A DNA stretch of 6,638 nucleotides, taken from assembly GCA_030152125.1 (NCBI GenBank), contig JASLIR010000202.1:1-6638 (forward strand). Direction: 5' to 3'. Within the stretch, counting starts at the first letter, position 1; each line of letters starts with the position of its first letter. Below are positions 1-5,551 of this stretch, piece by piece. The translations under genes and the position numbers were made by a program. The notes under the pieces were generated by a model. That model was not told the origin of the DNA. It made no database searches and saw only the letters and a program-made list of their open reading frames with translations. Source of the DNA: Alkanindiges sp. (GTDB taxonomy: Bacteria > Pseudomonadota > Gammaproteobacteria > Pseudomonadales > Moraxellaceae).

Positions 1-1893
1 ACCGGTTCCGGTAAAACCTACACCATGGCCAATGTGATTGCGCGTACCCAGCGCCCTACCATTATTATGGCGCACAATAAAACCCTGGCGGCACAGCTAT
101 ATGGTGAATTCAAGGCATTTTTCCCCAATAACGCGGTAGAGTATTTCGTCAGTTATTACGATTATTACCAGCCGGAAGCTTACGTTCCCTCGTCCGATAC
201 CTTTATTGAAAAAGATTCTGCCATTAATGATCACATTGACCAGATGAGATTGTCCGCCACGCGGACACTGCTGGAGCGCCGTGATGCCATTATTGTAGCC
301 TCGGTATCTGCCATTTATGGTTTGGGTGACCCGGAAGCCTACTTAAAGATGCTGCTGCATATTGTGCAGGGTGACCGGATTAACCGTGATGCCTTAATCC
401 GCCGCCTGGTGGAAATGCAGTACACCCGTAATGAAATTGATTTTACCCGTGGTACGTATCGTATCCGTGGGGAGATTCTGGATATTTTCCCGGCAGAATC
501 GGAACAGCTGGCGGTACGCATTGAACTGTTTGATGATGAAGTGGATTCCATCCGCTGGTTTGATCCACTGACTGGTAAGATGATCAGGAAAACGCCGCGT
601 ATCACCATTTATCCAAAAAGCCATTATGTAACGCCACGTGAGAACCTGGAGCGTGCGGTTGGCACCATTAAAACCGAGTTGCAGGAACGCCTGGAGTGGT
701 TTAGGGCCAATGACAAACTGGTGGAAGCGCAGCGTATTGAGCAGCGTACCAAGTATGATCTGGAAATGATTCAGCAACTGGGTTATGCCAACGGTATTGA
801 AAACTATTCACGGCATTTGTCTGGCAGGCCATCCGGTGAAGCACCGCCTACCTTGTTTGATTATGTGCCTGCCGATGCCCTGTTGATTATTGATGAGTCG
901 CATGTGAGTGTGCCGCAAATAGGTGCTATGTATAAGGGTGACCGTTCGCGTAAGGAAAATCTGGTCAATTATGGATTCCGCCTGCCCAGTGCACTGGATA
1001 ACCGTCCCATGAAGTTTGAGGAATGGGAACGTATCGCACCAACCACCATTTTTGTCAGCGCTACTCCGGCCAAATATGAACTGGAGCATAGTGAGCAAGT
1101 GGTGGAGCAGGTGGTGCGTCCCACAGGCCTGGTTGACCCGGAAATCGAAATTCGTCCGGTGCTCACACAGGTGGACGATGTGCTGTCGGAAATTAACCTG
1201 CGTAAGCAGAAAAATGAACGGGTACTGATTACCACCCTGACCAAGCGCATGGCGGAAGATTTAACCAGTTACCTGAAAGAGTATGGTATCCGCGTAGCCT
1301 ATTTGCATTCGGATATTGATACCGTGGAGCGGGTAAAGATTATTCATGAACTGCGTACTGGCATACATGATGTGCTGGTGGGTATTAACCTGCTGCGTGA
1401 AGGTTTGGACATGCCGGAAGTGTCGCTGGTGGCTATTCTGGATGCCGACAAGGAAGGCTTCCTGCGTTCCGACCGCTCGCTGATTCAGACCATTGGCCGT
1501 GCAGCACGTCATTTGAATGGTAAAGCCATTTTGTATGCCGATAGAATGACCGACTCCATGCAGCGTGCGATTGATGAAACGGATCGCCGCCGGGCCAAAC
1601 AGGTTGCCTTTAACGAGGAGCATGGCATTACGCCACGTAGTGCAATTCGTCAGGCAATAAAAGAAATTGATAGTGGTGAAGTGCTATCTGACGATGAAAT
1701 TGAATATAAGATTGGCGAGCAACATGTAATTTCCAGTGATGACCAGCATTTGATGGCTGACCCCAAACTATTTGCCAAGCATTTAAAGAAACTGGAAGCG
1801 GAAATGAACAATATGGCCAAGCAGTTGCAGTTTGAGCAGGCGGCACGTATCCGTGATGAAATTACCCGTTTAAAAGCCCAGTTATTATATTAA
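1..1893 (+). CDS. uvrB: UvrB, excinuclease ABC subunit B (5'-truncated by window edge)
   Basis: UvrB is the DNA-damage-verifying helicase-like subunit of nucleotide excision repair. UvrA loads it onto DNA, and it then recruits UvrC for the dual incision. The open frame runs in from base 1 with the end of Walker A (TGSGKT, bases 1-18), so the first ~40 codons lie outside the window. Counting from the Met at base 25, the visible landmarks are the damage-probing beta-hairpin [12 protein letters not shown] (44-55), the DEAD-type box DESH (290-293), the SAT motif (345-347), motif [10 protein letters not shown] (488-495) and a C-terminal UVR domain (about 581-616) that contacts UvrC. About 630 residues are visible, and adding the missing ones matches the usual ~670. 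No frameshift is seen. The Met at base 25 is internal and is not the start. Regulation cannot be judged because the promoter is outside. The gene converges on the YqhA-like gene 61 bases downstream. Confidence 0.98.
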   Translation, partial: TGSGKTYTMANVIARTQRPTIIMAHNKTLAAQLYGEFKAFFPNNAVEYFVSYYDYYQPEAYVPSSDTFIEKDSAINDHIDQMRLSATRTLLERRDAIIVASVSAIYGLGDPEAYLKMLLHIVQGDRINRDALIRRLVEMQYTRNEIDFTRGTYRIRGEILDIFPAESEQLAVRIELFDDEVDSIRWFDPLTGKMIRKTPRITIYPKSHYVTPRENLERAVGTIKTELQERLEWFRANDKLVEAQRIEQRTKYDLEMIQQLGYANGIENYSRHLSGRPSGEAPPTLFDYVPADALLIIDESHVSVPQIGAMYKGDRSRKENLVNYGFRLPSALDNRPMKFEEWERIAPTTIFVSATPAKYELEHSEQVVEQVVRPTGLVDPEIEIRPVLTQVDDVLSEINLRKQKNERVLITTLTKRMAEDLTSYLKEYGIRVAYLHSDIDTVERVKIIHELRTGIHDVLVGINLLREGLDMPEVSLVAILDADKEGFLRSDRSLIQTIGRAARHLNGKAILYADRMTDSMQRAIDETDRRRAKQVAFNEEHGITPRSAIRQAIKEIDSGEVLSDDEIEYKIGEQHVISSDDQHLMADPKLFAKHLKKLEAEMNNMAKQLQFEQAARIRDEITRLKAQLLY

Positions 1894-1905
1894 TGCAGGC
1901 TTTAT

Positions 1906-1937
1906 ACGCCACTTGGCATTGCTTATGTCCGTGGCGT
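1906..1937. terminator. Weak hairpin between convergent uvrB and yqhA-like gene
   Basis: A perfect 7-base inverted repeat (ACGCCAC at 1906-1912, GTGGCGT at 1931-1937) encloses an 18-base loop between the two convergent stop codons. The position suits a bidirectional terminator. However, the loop is long and there is no T-run on either strand, so it may be only a structured 3' end or a site where another mechanism ends transcription. Confidence 0.3.
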
Positions 1938-1954
1938 TATGCGTTTCGGTAGGC

Positions 1955-2443
1955 TTAATGCTTGGTGAGCTTGTCCAGATAACCCATAATAAATGCTGAA
2001 ATAACAAAGGTCATATGAATAACCACGTACCATAGCAGCTTGTCGTTCTCCACATTTTTGGCATCCATAAAAATCCGCAGCAAATGAATGGATGAAATTG
2101 CCACGATAGAAGAAGCAACTTTCATTTTCAGTGACGAGGCATCCATTTTGCCAAGCCAGCTTAATTTTCCCTGACCTTCTTCTACATTTAGCGTGGACAC
2201 AAAGTTTTCATAACCTGAAAACATCACCATCACGATAAGACCACCCACCAGTGCCATGTCGATGAGCGAAAGGATCACCAATACCAGGTCGGATTCGGGG
2301 GTTGATAAAATGACCGGCAAAACATGAAAAACTTCCTGAAAGAATTTGATGGCCAGCATTAACAGTGCCAGGGAAAGGCCAAAATATACGGGTGCTAATA
2401 GCCAGCGTGAGGCATACATGGATTTTTCGAAAAATTTTTCCAT
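1955..2443 (-). CDS. yqhA: YqhA-like membrane protein (UPF0114 / TIGR00645 family)
   Basis: This is a 162-residue inner-membrane protein of the UPF0114 family, clearly similar along its full length to E. coli YqhA as I remember it: the N-terminal block [18 protein letters not shown], the central [12 protein letters not shown] and [14 protein letters not shown] are all recognisable. Four hydrophobic stretches (about 15-35, 53-77, 108-126 and 136-156) suggest four membrane helices, with a polar loop (about 85-107) containing the LGKMD segment. The family has no established biochemical function. The start ATG at 2443-2441 is preceded by AAGG with a 9-base gap, and the length matches the family. 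It is transcribed alone, divergently from the lipocalin and convergently with uvrB. Identification of the family is firm; function is unknown. Confidence 0.95.
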   Translation of the reverse strand: MEKFFEKSMYASRWLLAPVYFGLSLALLMLAIKFFQEVFHVLPVILSTPESDLVLVILSLIDMALVGGLIVMVMFSGYENFVSTLNVEEGQGKLSWLGKMDASSLKMKVASSIVAISSIHLLRIFMDAKNVENDKLLWYVVIHMTFVISAFIMGYLDKLTKH

Positions 2444-2626
2444 TTGTTGTGACCTTAAAAATTAAACTATATAAAAAATGCCGTATTGAACATTGAAAGC
2501 CATCCATTTATCAAGCGCTGAATTACCGGATTATCAAAAATTAAAAATAAAAACACAGGACTATGCTGTTCATAAAGCAGGGAATCCTGCATAACTACAG
2601 GAAAATGCTGCGAGGTGTATGGTGTC
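2444..2626. promoter_or_regulatory. AT-rich divergent intergenic region between yqhA-like gene and lipocalin
   Basis: This region must hold the promoters of both flanking genes. It contains two AT-rich blocks (about 2455-2480 and 2530-2555). On the minus strand TATAGT (2471-2466) and the overlapping TATATA could serve as a -10 for the yqhA-like gene. On the plus strand TATGCT (2562-2567) could be a -10 for the lipocalin, with TTAAAA (2541-2546) upstream at only 15 bases. None has a well-matched, well-spaced -35, so the individual boxes are tentative; only the role of the region is likely. Confidence 0.4.
2577..2590 (+). repeat. Small inverted repeat in lipocalin leader
   Basis: GCAGG (2577-2581) and CCTGC (2586-2590) are perfect complements around a GAAT loop. 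Further CAGG and GCTG elements downstream (up to about 2612) could make competing pairings near the ribosome binding region. It may be a leader hairpin or a protein site; no known riboswitch is recognised. Confidence 0.35.
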
Positions 2627-3232
2627 ATGCGTATAGTCGGTGCTGATAAACAACCTGGGCTTATTCTCAAGTGGTCAATAATCGGTGTGGGGCTTTTAAC
2701 AGCCATACTGCTTGCAGGTACTACATATGCGCAGGAAAAATCCAGCGCAGTTGAAGCGGTAAGGCAAGTTGATTTACAGCGTTATGTGGGGCTGTGGTAT
2801 GAAATTGCCCATTTACCCATGTATTTTCAGCGTAAATGCGCCAGTGATACCACTGCGCACTACAGCCTGAAGGCAAATGGCAAGGTGCGGGTGCTTAACC
2901 AGTGCCGTAAAAGTAATGCAGAAATTATTGGGTCGGAAGGCGAGGCTACCGCAGTTAATGCCGCCAATAGCAAGTTGAAAGTCAGTTTTTTACCCAATGG
3001 CTTAAAGTGGCTTCCTTTTAGCAAGGGAGATTACTGGGTACTAAAACTGGATGAAAATTATCAGACAGTACTGGTGGGTGGGCCGACGCATAAATATTTA
3101 TGGATTCTGTCACGTAGTCCGAAACTGGATAAACAGATGCTGGATGAATATTTACAGGCTGCCCGTGCACAGGGTTATGATGTATCAAAATTGATTTATA
3201 CCCCGCATAAACAGGCGATTGCGACCAACTAA
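2627..3232 (+). CDS. blc: Blc-type bacterial lipocalin with secretion signal
   Basis: This is a 201-residue bacterial lipocalin, expected to bind fatty acids or lysophospholipids in the cell envelope. Family marks: the GxW motif in YVGLWYEIAHLP (53-64), and the closing strand and helix YLWILSRSPKLD (157-168) with the tail GYDVSKLIY (183-191). Two cysteines (71 and 93) on neighbouring strands could form a disulfide. The N-terminus has basic residues, a hydrophobic core (about 17-31) and TTYA followed by Gln, a plausible signal peptidase I site after residue 35. E. coli Blc is an outer-membrane lipoprotein, but here LLAG is followed by Thr, so the lipobox Cys is absent and a soluble periplasmic protein is expected. 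I chose ATG 2627 (GAGG 11 bases upstream); a GTG at 2615 in frame would add four residues. The gene stands alone, divergent from the YqhA-like gene and followed by the separately promoted dehydrogenase. Confidence 0.93.
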   Translation: MRIVGADKQPGLILKWSIIGVGLLTAILLAGTTYAQEKSSAVEAVRQVDLQRYVGLWYEIAHLPMYFQRKCASDTTAHYSLKANGKVRVLNQCRKSNAEIIGSEGEATAVNAANSKLKVSFLPNGLKWLPFSKGDYWVLKLDENYQTVLVGGPTHKYLWILSRSPKLDKQMLDEYLQAARAQGYDVSKLIYTPHKQAIATN

Positions 3233-3241
3233 GGGTGTTTT

Positions 3242-3256
3242 AATGCTGGCAGCATT
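3242..3256. repeat. 15-base perfect inverted repeat just after the lipocalin
   Basis: AATGCTG (3242-3248) and CAGCATT (3250-3256) are exact complements about one central base, starting nine bases after the lipocalin stop. As RNA it would form a 6-bp stem with a 3-base loop. No T-run follows on either strand, so it is a poor intrinsic terminator. It could equally be a 3'-end-stabilising hairpin or a protein site. Confidence 0.4.
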
Positions 3257-3341
3257 CAAGTGGGAGGCTATCCGTAGTTATCATGATGGTTGATGAATTT
3301 GCGGCATGGTATTCTTTTAGGAAATGTAGCTAATAATTTTA

Positions 3342-3357
3342 GTTAATGCGGATTAAC
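3342..3357. promoter_or_regulatory. Candidate operator palindrome over the gap -35 box
   Basis: GTTAAT (3342-3347) and ATTAAC (3352-3357) are perfect complements separated by GCGG. The right arm overlaps five of the six bases of the predicted -35 box, so a bound dimer would block RNA polymerase. It also contains TTA-N7-TTA, loosely like a LysR-type half-site pattern, but the regulator cannot be named from this. Confidence 0.45.
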
Positions 3358-3381
3358 ACTGCATGAATTTTCTATTACAAT
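3353..3381 (+). promoter_or_regulatory. Sigma70-type promoter of the dehydrogenase gene
   Basis: TTAACA (3353-3358) and TACAAT (3376-3381) each match the consensus -35 and -10 at five of six positions, with the ideal 17-base spacer. Transcription should begin near 3388, leaving a ~57-base leader before the GTG start. AT-rich sequence upstream (about 3329-3346) could help as an UP-like element. Confidence 0.75.
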
Positions 3382-3430
3382 ATGCCCACTTCAAATTCTG
3401 TCACGATGTCTAGTCTGGCACATAGCGAAA

Positions 3431-3437
3431 AAGAGGA
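3431..3437 (+). promoter_or_regulatory. Ribosome binding site that decides the gap start
   Basis: AAGAGGA lies 7 bases before the GTG at 3445, an excellent Shine-Dalgarno and spacing. The upstream in-frame ATGs at 3382 and 3406 have no comparable site. Confidence 0.8.
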
Positions 3438-3444
3438 ATACTCC

Positions 3445-4908
3445 GTGAGTAGTAAAGAGACCATCATTGCCCTGAACAGCGAACACTATGCGCGCTGGAA
3501 AAACCGCGAACAAATTGCTGAGCGCATGATTTCCCTGATTGGTCAATTGTACCGCGAAAAAGACGTGATTATTTCAGTCTATGGCCGCACACTGGTTAAC
3601 CGCTCCGTTATTCAAATCCTGAAAAATCACCGCCGTGCGCGCATGATTTCTGTGGAGTTGTCTGTTGTAGACACCATGCCTATTCTGGAAGCGATCAGCA
3701 AGCTGGATAACTTTGGCTGCTGTGAAGTGGACATTGGCAAGCTGGCCTACGAATACAAGCAAAAAGGTGGCGATCTGGAGTCGTTCCTGAAAGCTGCACT
3801 GGCACCTGCTGCAAACAGTAAATGTGATGCGCAAAGTAAAGACGTTGTATTGTACGGTTTTGGCCGTATTGGCCGTATCCTGGCGCGCCTGATTATTGAG
3901 CAGTCTGGTCTGGGCCGTGGTCTGCGCTTAAAAGCCATTGTGGTACGCAAGTCTTCCGATGGCGACCTGTCCAAGCGTGCATCCCTGTTGCGTCGTGACT
4001 CTGTACATGGTTCATTTGATGGCACTATTTCTGTTGATGAAGAAAACGAAGCCATTATTGCGAATGGTAACTACATCAAGGTAATTTACGCTGCCAGCCC
4101 AAGCGAAGTGGACTATACCGCGTACGGTATTGAAAACGCCCTGCTGATTGATAACACTGGTAAATGGCGTGATGCCGAAGGCCTGGCAGTACATTTACAG
4201 TGCCCAGGTATTGGCCGTGTGATTCTGACTGCACCAAGTAAAGGTGAAATGAAGAACGTGGTGTTTGGTGTAAACCATACGGATATTCTGGACGAAGACA
4301 AGATTATCAGTGCGGCAAGCTGTACTACCAACGCCATTACGCCTGTGCTGAAAGTGATTAACGACAAGTACACCGTTGAAAATGGTCACGTTGAAACGGT
4401 TCACTCGTTCACCAATGACCAGAACCTGATTGACAACTATCACAAGGCTGATCGTCGTGGCCGTGCTGCTACCCTGAACATGGTTATTACCGAAACTGGT
4501 GCGGCCAAAGCGGTTGCCAAAGCACTGCCGGTATTAAAAGGCAAGCTGACCGGTAACTCTGTACGCGTACCAACACCAAACGTATCGCTGGCTATCTTGA
4601 ACCTGAATCTGGCACAGGAAGTAACCCGCGAAGAAATCAACGAATACCTGCGTCAGATTTCCCTGCATTCCAACCTGCAAGGCCAGATCGACTATACCAA
4701 CTCTACCGAAGTGGTATCTTCTGACTTTATTGGCTCCCGTGCAGCTGGTGTATTTGATGCGCAGGCTACGATTACCAGCGGTAACCGCGTTACCCTGTAT
4801 GTATGGTACGACAACGAAGTTGGCTATAGCTGCCAGGTATTAAGAATCGCTGAGCAAATGGCTGGCGTGACGTATGCCCACCTGCCACTGGAAACCGTCA
4901 CTGCATAA
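3445..4908 (+). CDS. gap: Long-form glyceraldehyde-3-phosphate dehydrogenase
   Basis: This 487-residue enzyme should interconvert glyceraldehyde-3-phosphate and 1,3-bisphosphoglycerate in the cytoplasm, in glycolysis or gluconeogenesis. The dehydrogenase part starts at about residue 133: the Rossmann motif GFGRIGR (138-144), DSVHG (185-189), the catalytic SCTTN with Cys293, TVH with His320 (27 residues later, the same distance as in classic GapA), TGAAKAV (351-357), PTPNV (376-380) and WYDNEVGY (454-461). The ~130-residue N-terminal extension (for example YGRTLVNRSVIQILKNHRRAR, quoted only as YGRTLVNRSVIQILK, 46-60) marks the long-form group known from Pseudomonas, Vibrio and relatives. The Asp that usually binds the NAD ribose is replaced by a longer basic loop (about 166-184). 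Start: GTG with AAGAGGA upstream; the ATG at 3382 would precede the predicted transcript start. Codon choice (AAC, CGT, CTG) suggests high expression. Monocistronic, ending in a strong terminator. Confidence 0.94.
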   Translation: MSSKETIIALNSEHYARWKNREQIAERMISLIGQLYREKDVIISVYGRTLVNRSVIQILKNHRRARMISVELSVVDTMPILEAISKLDNFGCCEVDIGKLAYEYKQKGGDLESFLKAALAPAANSKCDAQSKDVVLYGFGRIGRILARLIIEQSGLGRGLRLKAIVVRKSSDGDLSKRASLLRRDSVHGSFDGTISVDEENEAIIANGNYIKVIYAASPSEVDYTAYGIENALLIDNTGKWRDAEGLAVHLQCPGIGRVILTAPSKGEMKNVVFGVNHTDILDEDKIISAASCTTNAITPVLKVINDKYTVENGHVETVHSFTNDQNLIDNYHKADRRGRAATLNMVITETGAAKAVAKALPVLKGKLTGNSVRVPTPNVSLAILNLNLAQEVTREEINEYLRQISLHSNLQGQIDYTNSTEVVSSDFIGSRAAGVFDAQATITSGNRVTLYVWYDNEVGYSCQVLRIAEQMAGVTYAHLPLETVTA

Positions 4909-4933
4909 TTGATGCATTAAGGTTTTACAGTCT

Positions 4934-4961
4934 AAAAAGCCCTGAATTTTCAGGGCTTTTT
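4934..4961. terminator. Rho-independent terminator of gap, symmetric
   Basis: A perfect 12-bp stem (AAAAAGCCCTGA, 4934-4945, with TCAGGGCTTTTT, 4950-4961) has an ATTT loop and starts 26 bases after the gap stop. The GC-rich core is flanked by A and T runs on both sides, so it should also stop leftward transcripts from the antitoxin gene. More T-rich sequence follows at 4963-4973. Confidence 0.93.
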
Positions 4962-5002
4962 GTTATCTTTTTTGGCCGTTAAAACGCTTCATATGCGATG
5001 GT

Positions 5003-5021
5003 AAAAGCGACTGTATCGCTT
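5003..5021 (-). terminator. Hairpin plus T-run overlapping the antitoxin stop codon
   Basis: On the minus strand AAGCGA (5021-5016) and TCGCTT (5010-5005) form a perfect 6-bp stem with a TACAG loop, and the T-run continues to 5003. The stem begins inside the TAA stop codon. It is short but has the layout of an intrinsic terminator; the stronger symmetric terminator at 4934-4961 would act as backup. Confidence 0.45.
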
Positions 5022-5349
5022 AGCGGTCTTTTAACAGTTCATCCAGTTGGTCAAACACGTCCTGATCAGACAATGCATTAAAATCCGGGTTACTGGCTGC
5101 CGTTAGTAAGTCTTCTGCTTCCACAAGCTCACTACTATCATTTTTTCGTTTTTTAGGGCTAATAATTTCCGGCTCTAAACCGGCTGCGCCTTGCTCAATA
5201 GAGAAGGGAATAGAGCGGGTAACAACAACTTGCCTGAAGAAAAGGCGAATGGCCTGTGCAGGACTAATCCCCAGTTGCTTAAATACAGCAAAGGCCTGTT
5301 TCTTTTCATGCACATCCAGACGAACCTGATAAACTTCTGTGCGGCGCAT
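5020..5349 (-). CDS. RelB/DinJ-family antitoxin, solitary
   Basis: This is a 109-residue ribbon-helix-helix protein of the RelB/DinJ antitoxin type. The N-terminus has the DNA-binding strand (TEVYQVRLD, 4-12), helix A (about 13-27) and helix B in LGISPAQAIRLFFRQVV (26-42) followed by SIPF, which is the family signature. A basic linker with KKRK (66-69) leads to an acidic C-terminus (SDQDVFDQLDELLKD, 94-108), the sort of tail that wraps a toxin. Typical RelB and DinJ are about 80-86 residues, so the linker is longer than usual. The start ATG at 5349-5347 has AAGGG 7 bases upstream. No toxin gene lies on either side: only 58 bases separate its stop from the gap terminator, and upstream is a pseudouridine synthase. 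It may be an orphan, may act on a distant toxin, or may have become a plain repressor. It is probably self-regulated through the palindrome at 5406-5421. Confidence 0.88.
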   Translation of the reverse strand: MRRTEVYQVRLDVHEKKQAFAVFKQLGISPAQAIRLFFRQVVVTRSIPFSIEQGAAGLEPEIISPKKRKNDSSELVEAEDLLTAASNPDFNALSDQDVFDQLDELLKDR

Positions 5350-5404
5350 AGCGTTTCCCTTATAACCAAACCTTTTACTTACACTCTTTTGTGTACAGCG
5401 CTAC

Positions 5405-5433
5405 ATTACATTGTGATGTAACTGTATGCCCAA
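5405..5433 (-). promoter_or_regulatory. Putative promoter of the antitoxin gene
   Basis: On the minus strand TTGGGC (5433-5428, 3 of 6 matches) and TGTAAT (5410-5405, 5 of 6) are separated by exactly 17 bases. Transcription would begin near 5398, giving a leader of about 48 bases. The -35 is poor, so this rests on the -10, spacing and location. Confidence 0.45.
5406..5421. promoter_or_regulatory. Candidate antitoxin operator palindrome
   Basis: TTACAT (5406-5411) and ATGTAA (5416-5421) are perfect complements around TGTG, overlapping the predicted -10 and spacer of the antitoxin promoter. Ribbon-helix-helix antitoxins usually repress their own promoter through such sites. A further TTACATT occurs at 5523 and 5543, and TGTACAG occurs at 5392 and 5456. 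Confidence 0.5.
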
Positions 5434-5448
5434 AGATAATGCAAAAAA

Positions 5449-5473
5449 TGTTCCATGTACAGTTGTTGAACAA
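5449..5473. repeat. Overlapping short inverted repeats downstream of the pseudouridine synthase gene
   Basis: TTGTT-G-AACAA (5463-5473) is a perfect 11-base palindrome. TGTTC (5449-5453) also complements GAACA (5468-5472). Read on the minus strand, the second pair makes a 5-bp stem followed by six T (5448-5443), which might end the rluA-type transcript, though the stem is weak and AT-rich. Confidence 0.25.
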
Positions 5474-5522
5474 TACATTTAAAATTGTCGGACATTAGAA
5501 CATAAAATTCATTGCACTGTCA

Positions 5523-5551
5523 TTACATTATCATCATAAATTTTACATTAT
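5523..5551. repeat. Direct repeat TTACATTAT, two copies 20 bases apart
   Basis: TTACATTAT occurs at 5523-5531 and 5543-5551. The second copy includes the stop codon of the pseudouridine synthase gene. The arm TTACATT recurs in the antitoxin palindrome at 5406. The repeat may be extra binding sites or AT-rich coincidence. Confidence 0.35.

Noticed and set aside
2208..2507. 99-residue minus-strand frame overlapping the YqhA-like gene
   Set aside because: A different frame of the same strand as a full-length family match; its sequence is an out-of-frame reading of that gene.
2467..2706. 79-residue minus-strand frame across the divergent region
   Set aside because: Antisense to the lipocalin start and signal peptide, with no recognisable protein character or ribosome binding site.
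3321..3345. TGTAGCTAATAATTTTAG as a HexR site upstream of gap
   Set aside because: HexR sites I know end in a complementary TACA half; none is present here.
3382..3444. Upstream in-frame ATG starts (3382, 3406) of the dehydrogenase
   Set aside because: No ribosome binding site at either; 3382 lies before the predicted transcript start; GTG 3445 has an excellent site and gives the usual long-form length.
5191..5421. 76-residue plus-strand frame opposite the antitoxin, as a possible toxin
   Set aside because: Largely antisense to a clear antitoxin gene, runs through its promoter, and has no toxin-like motif.
5422..5437. CTGTATGCCCAAAG as a LexA box as in the dinJ promoter
   Set aside because: Only the CTGT half is present; no matching ACAG at the required distance.
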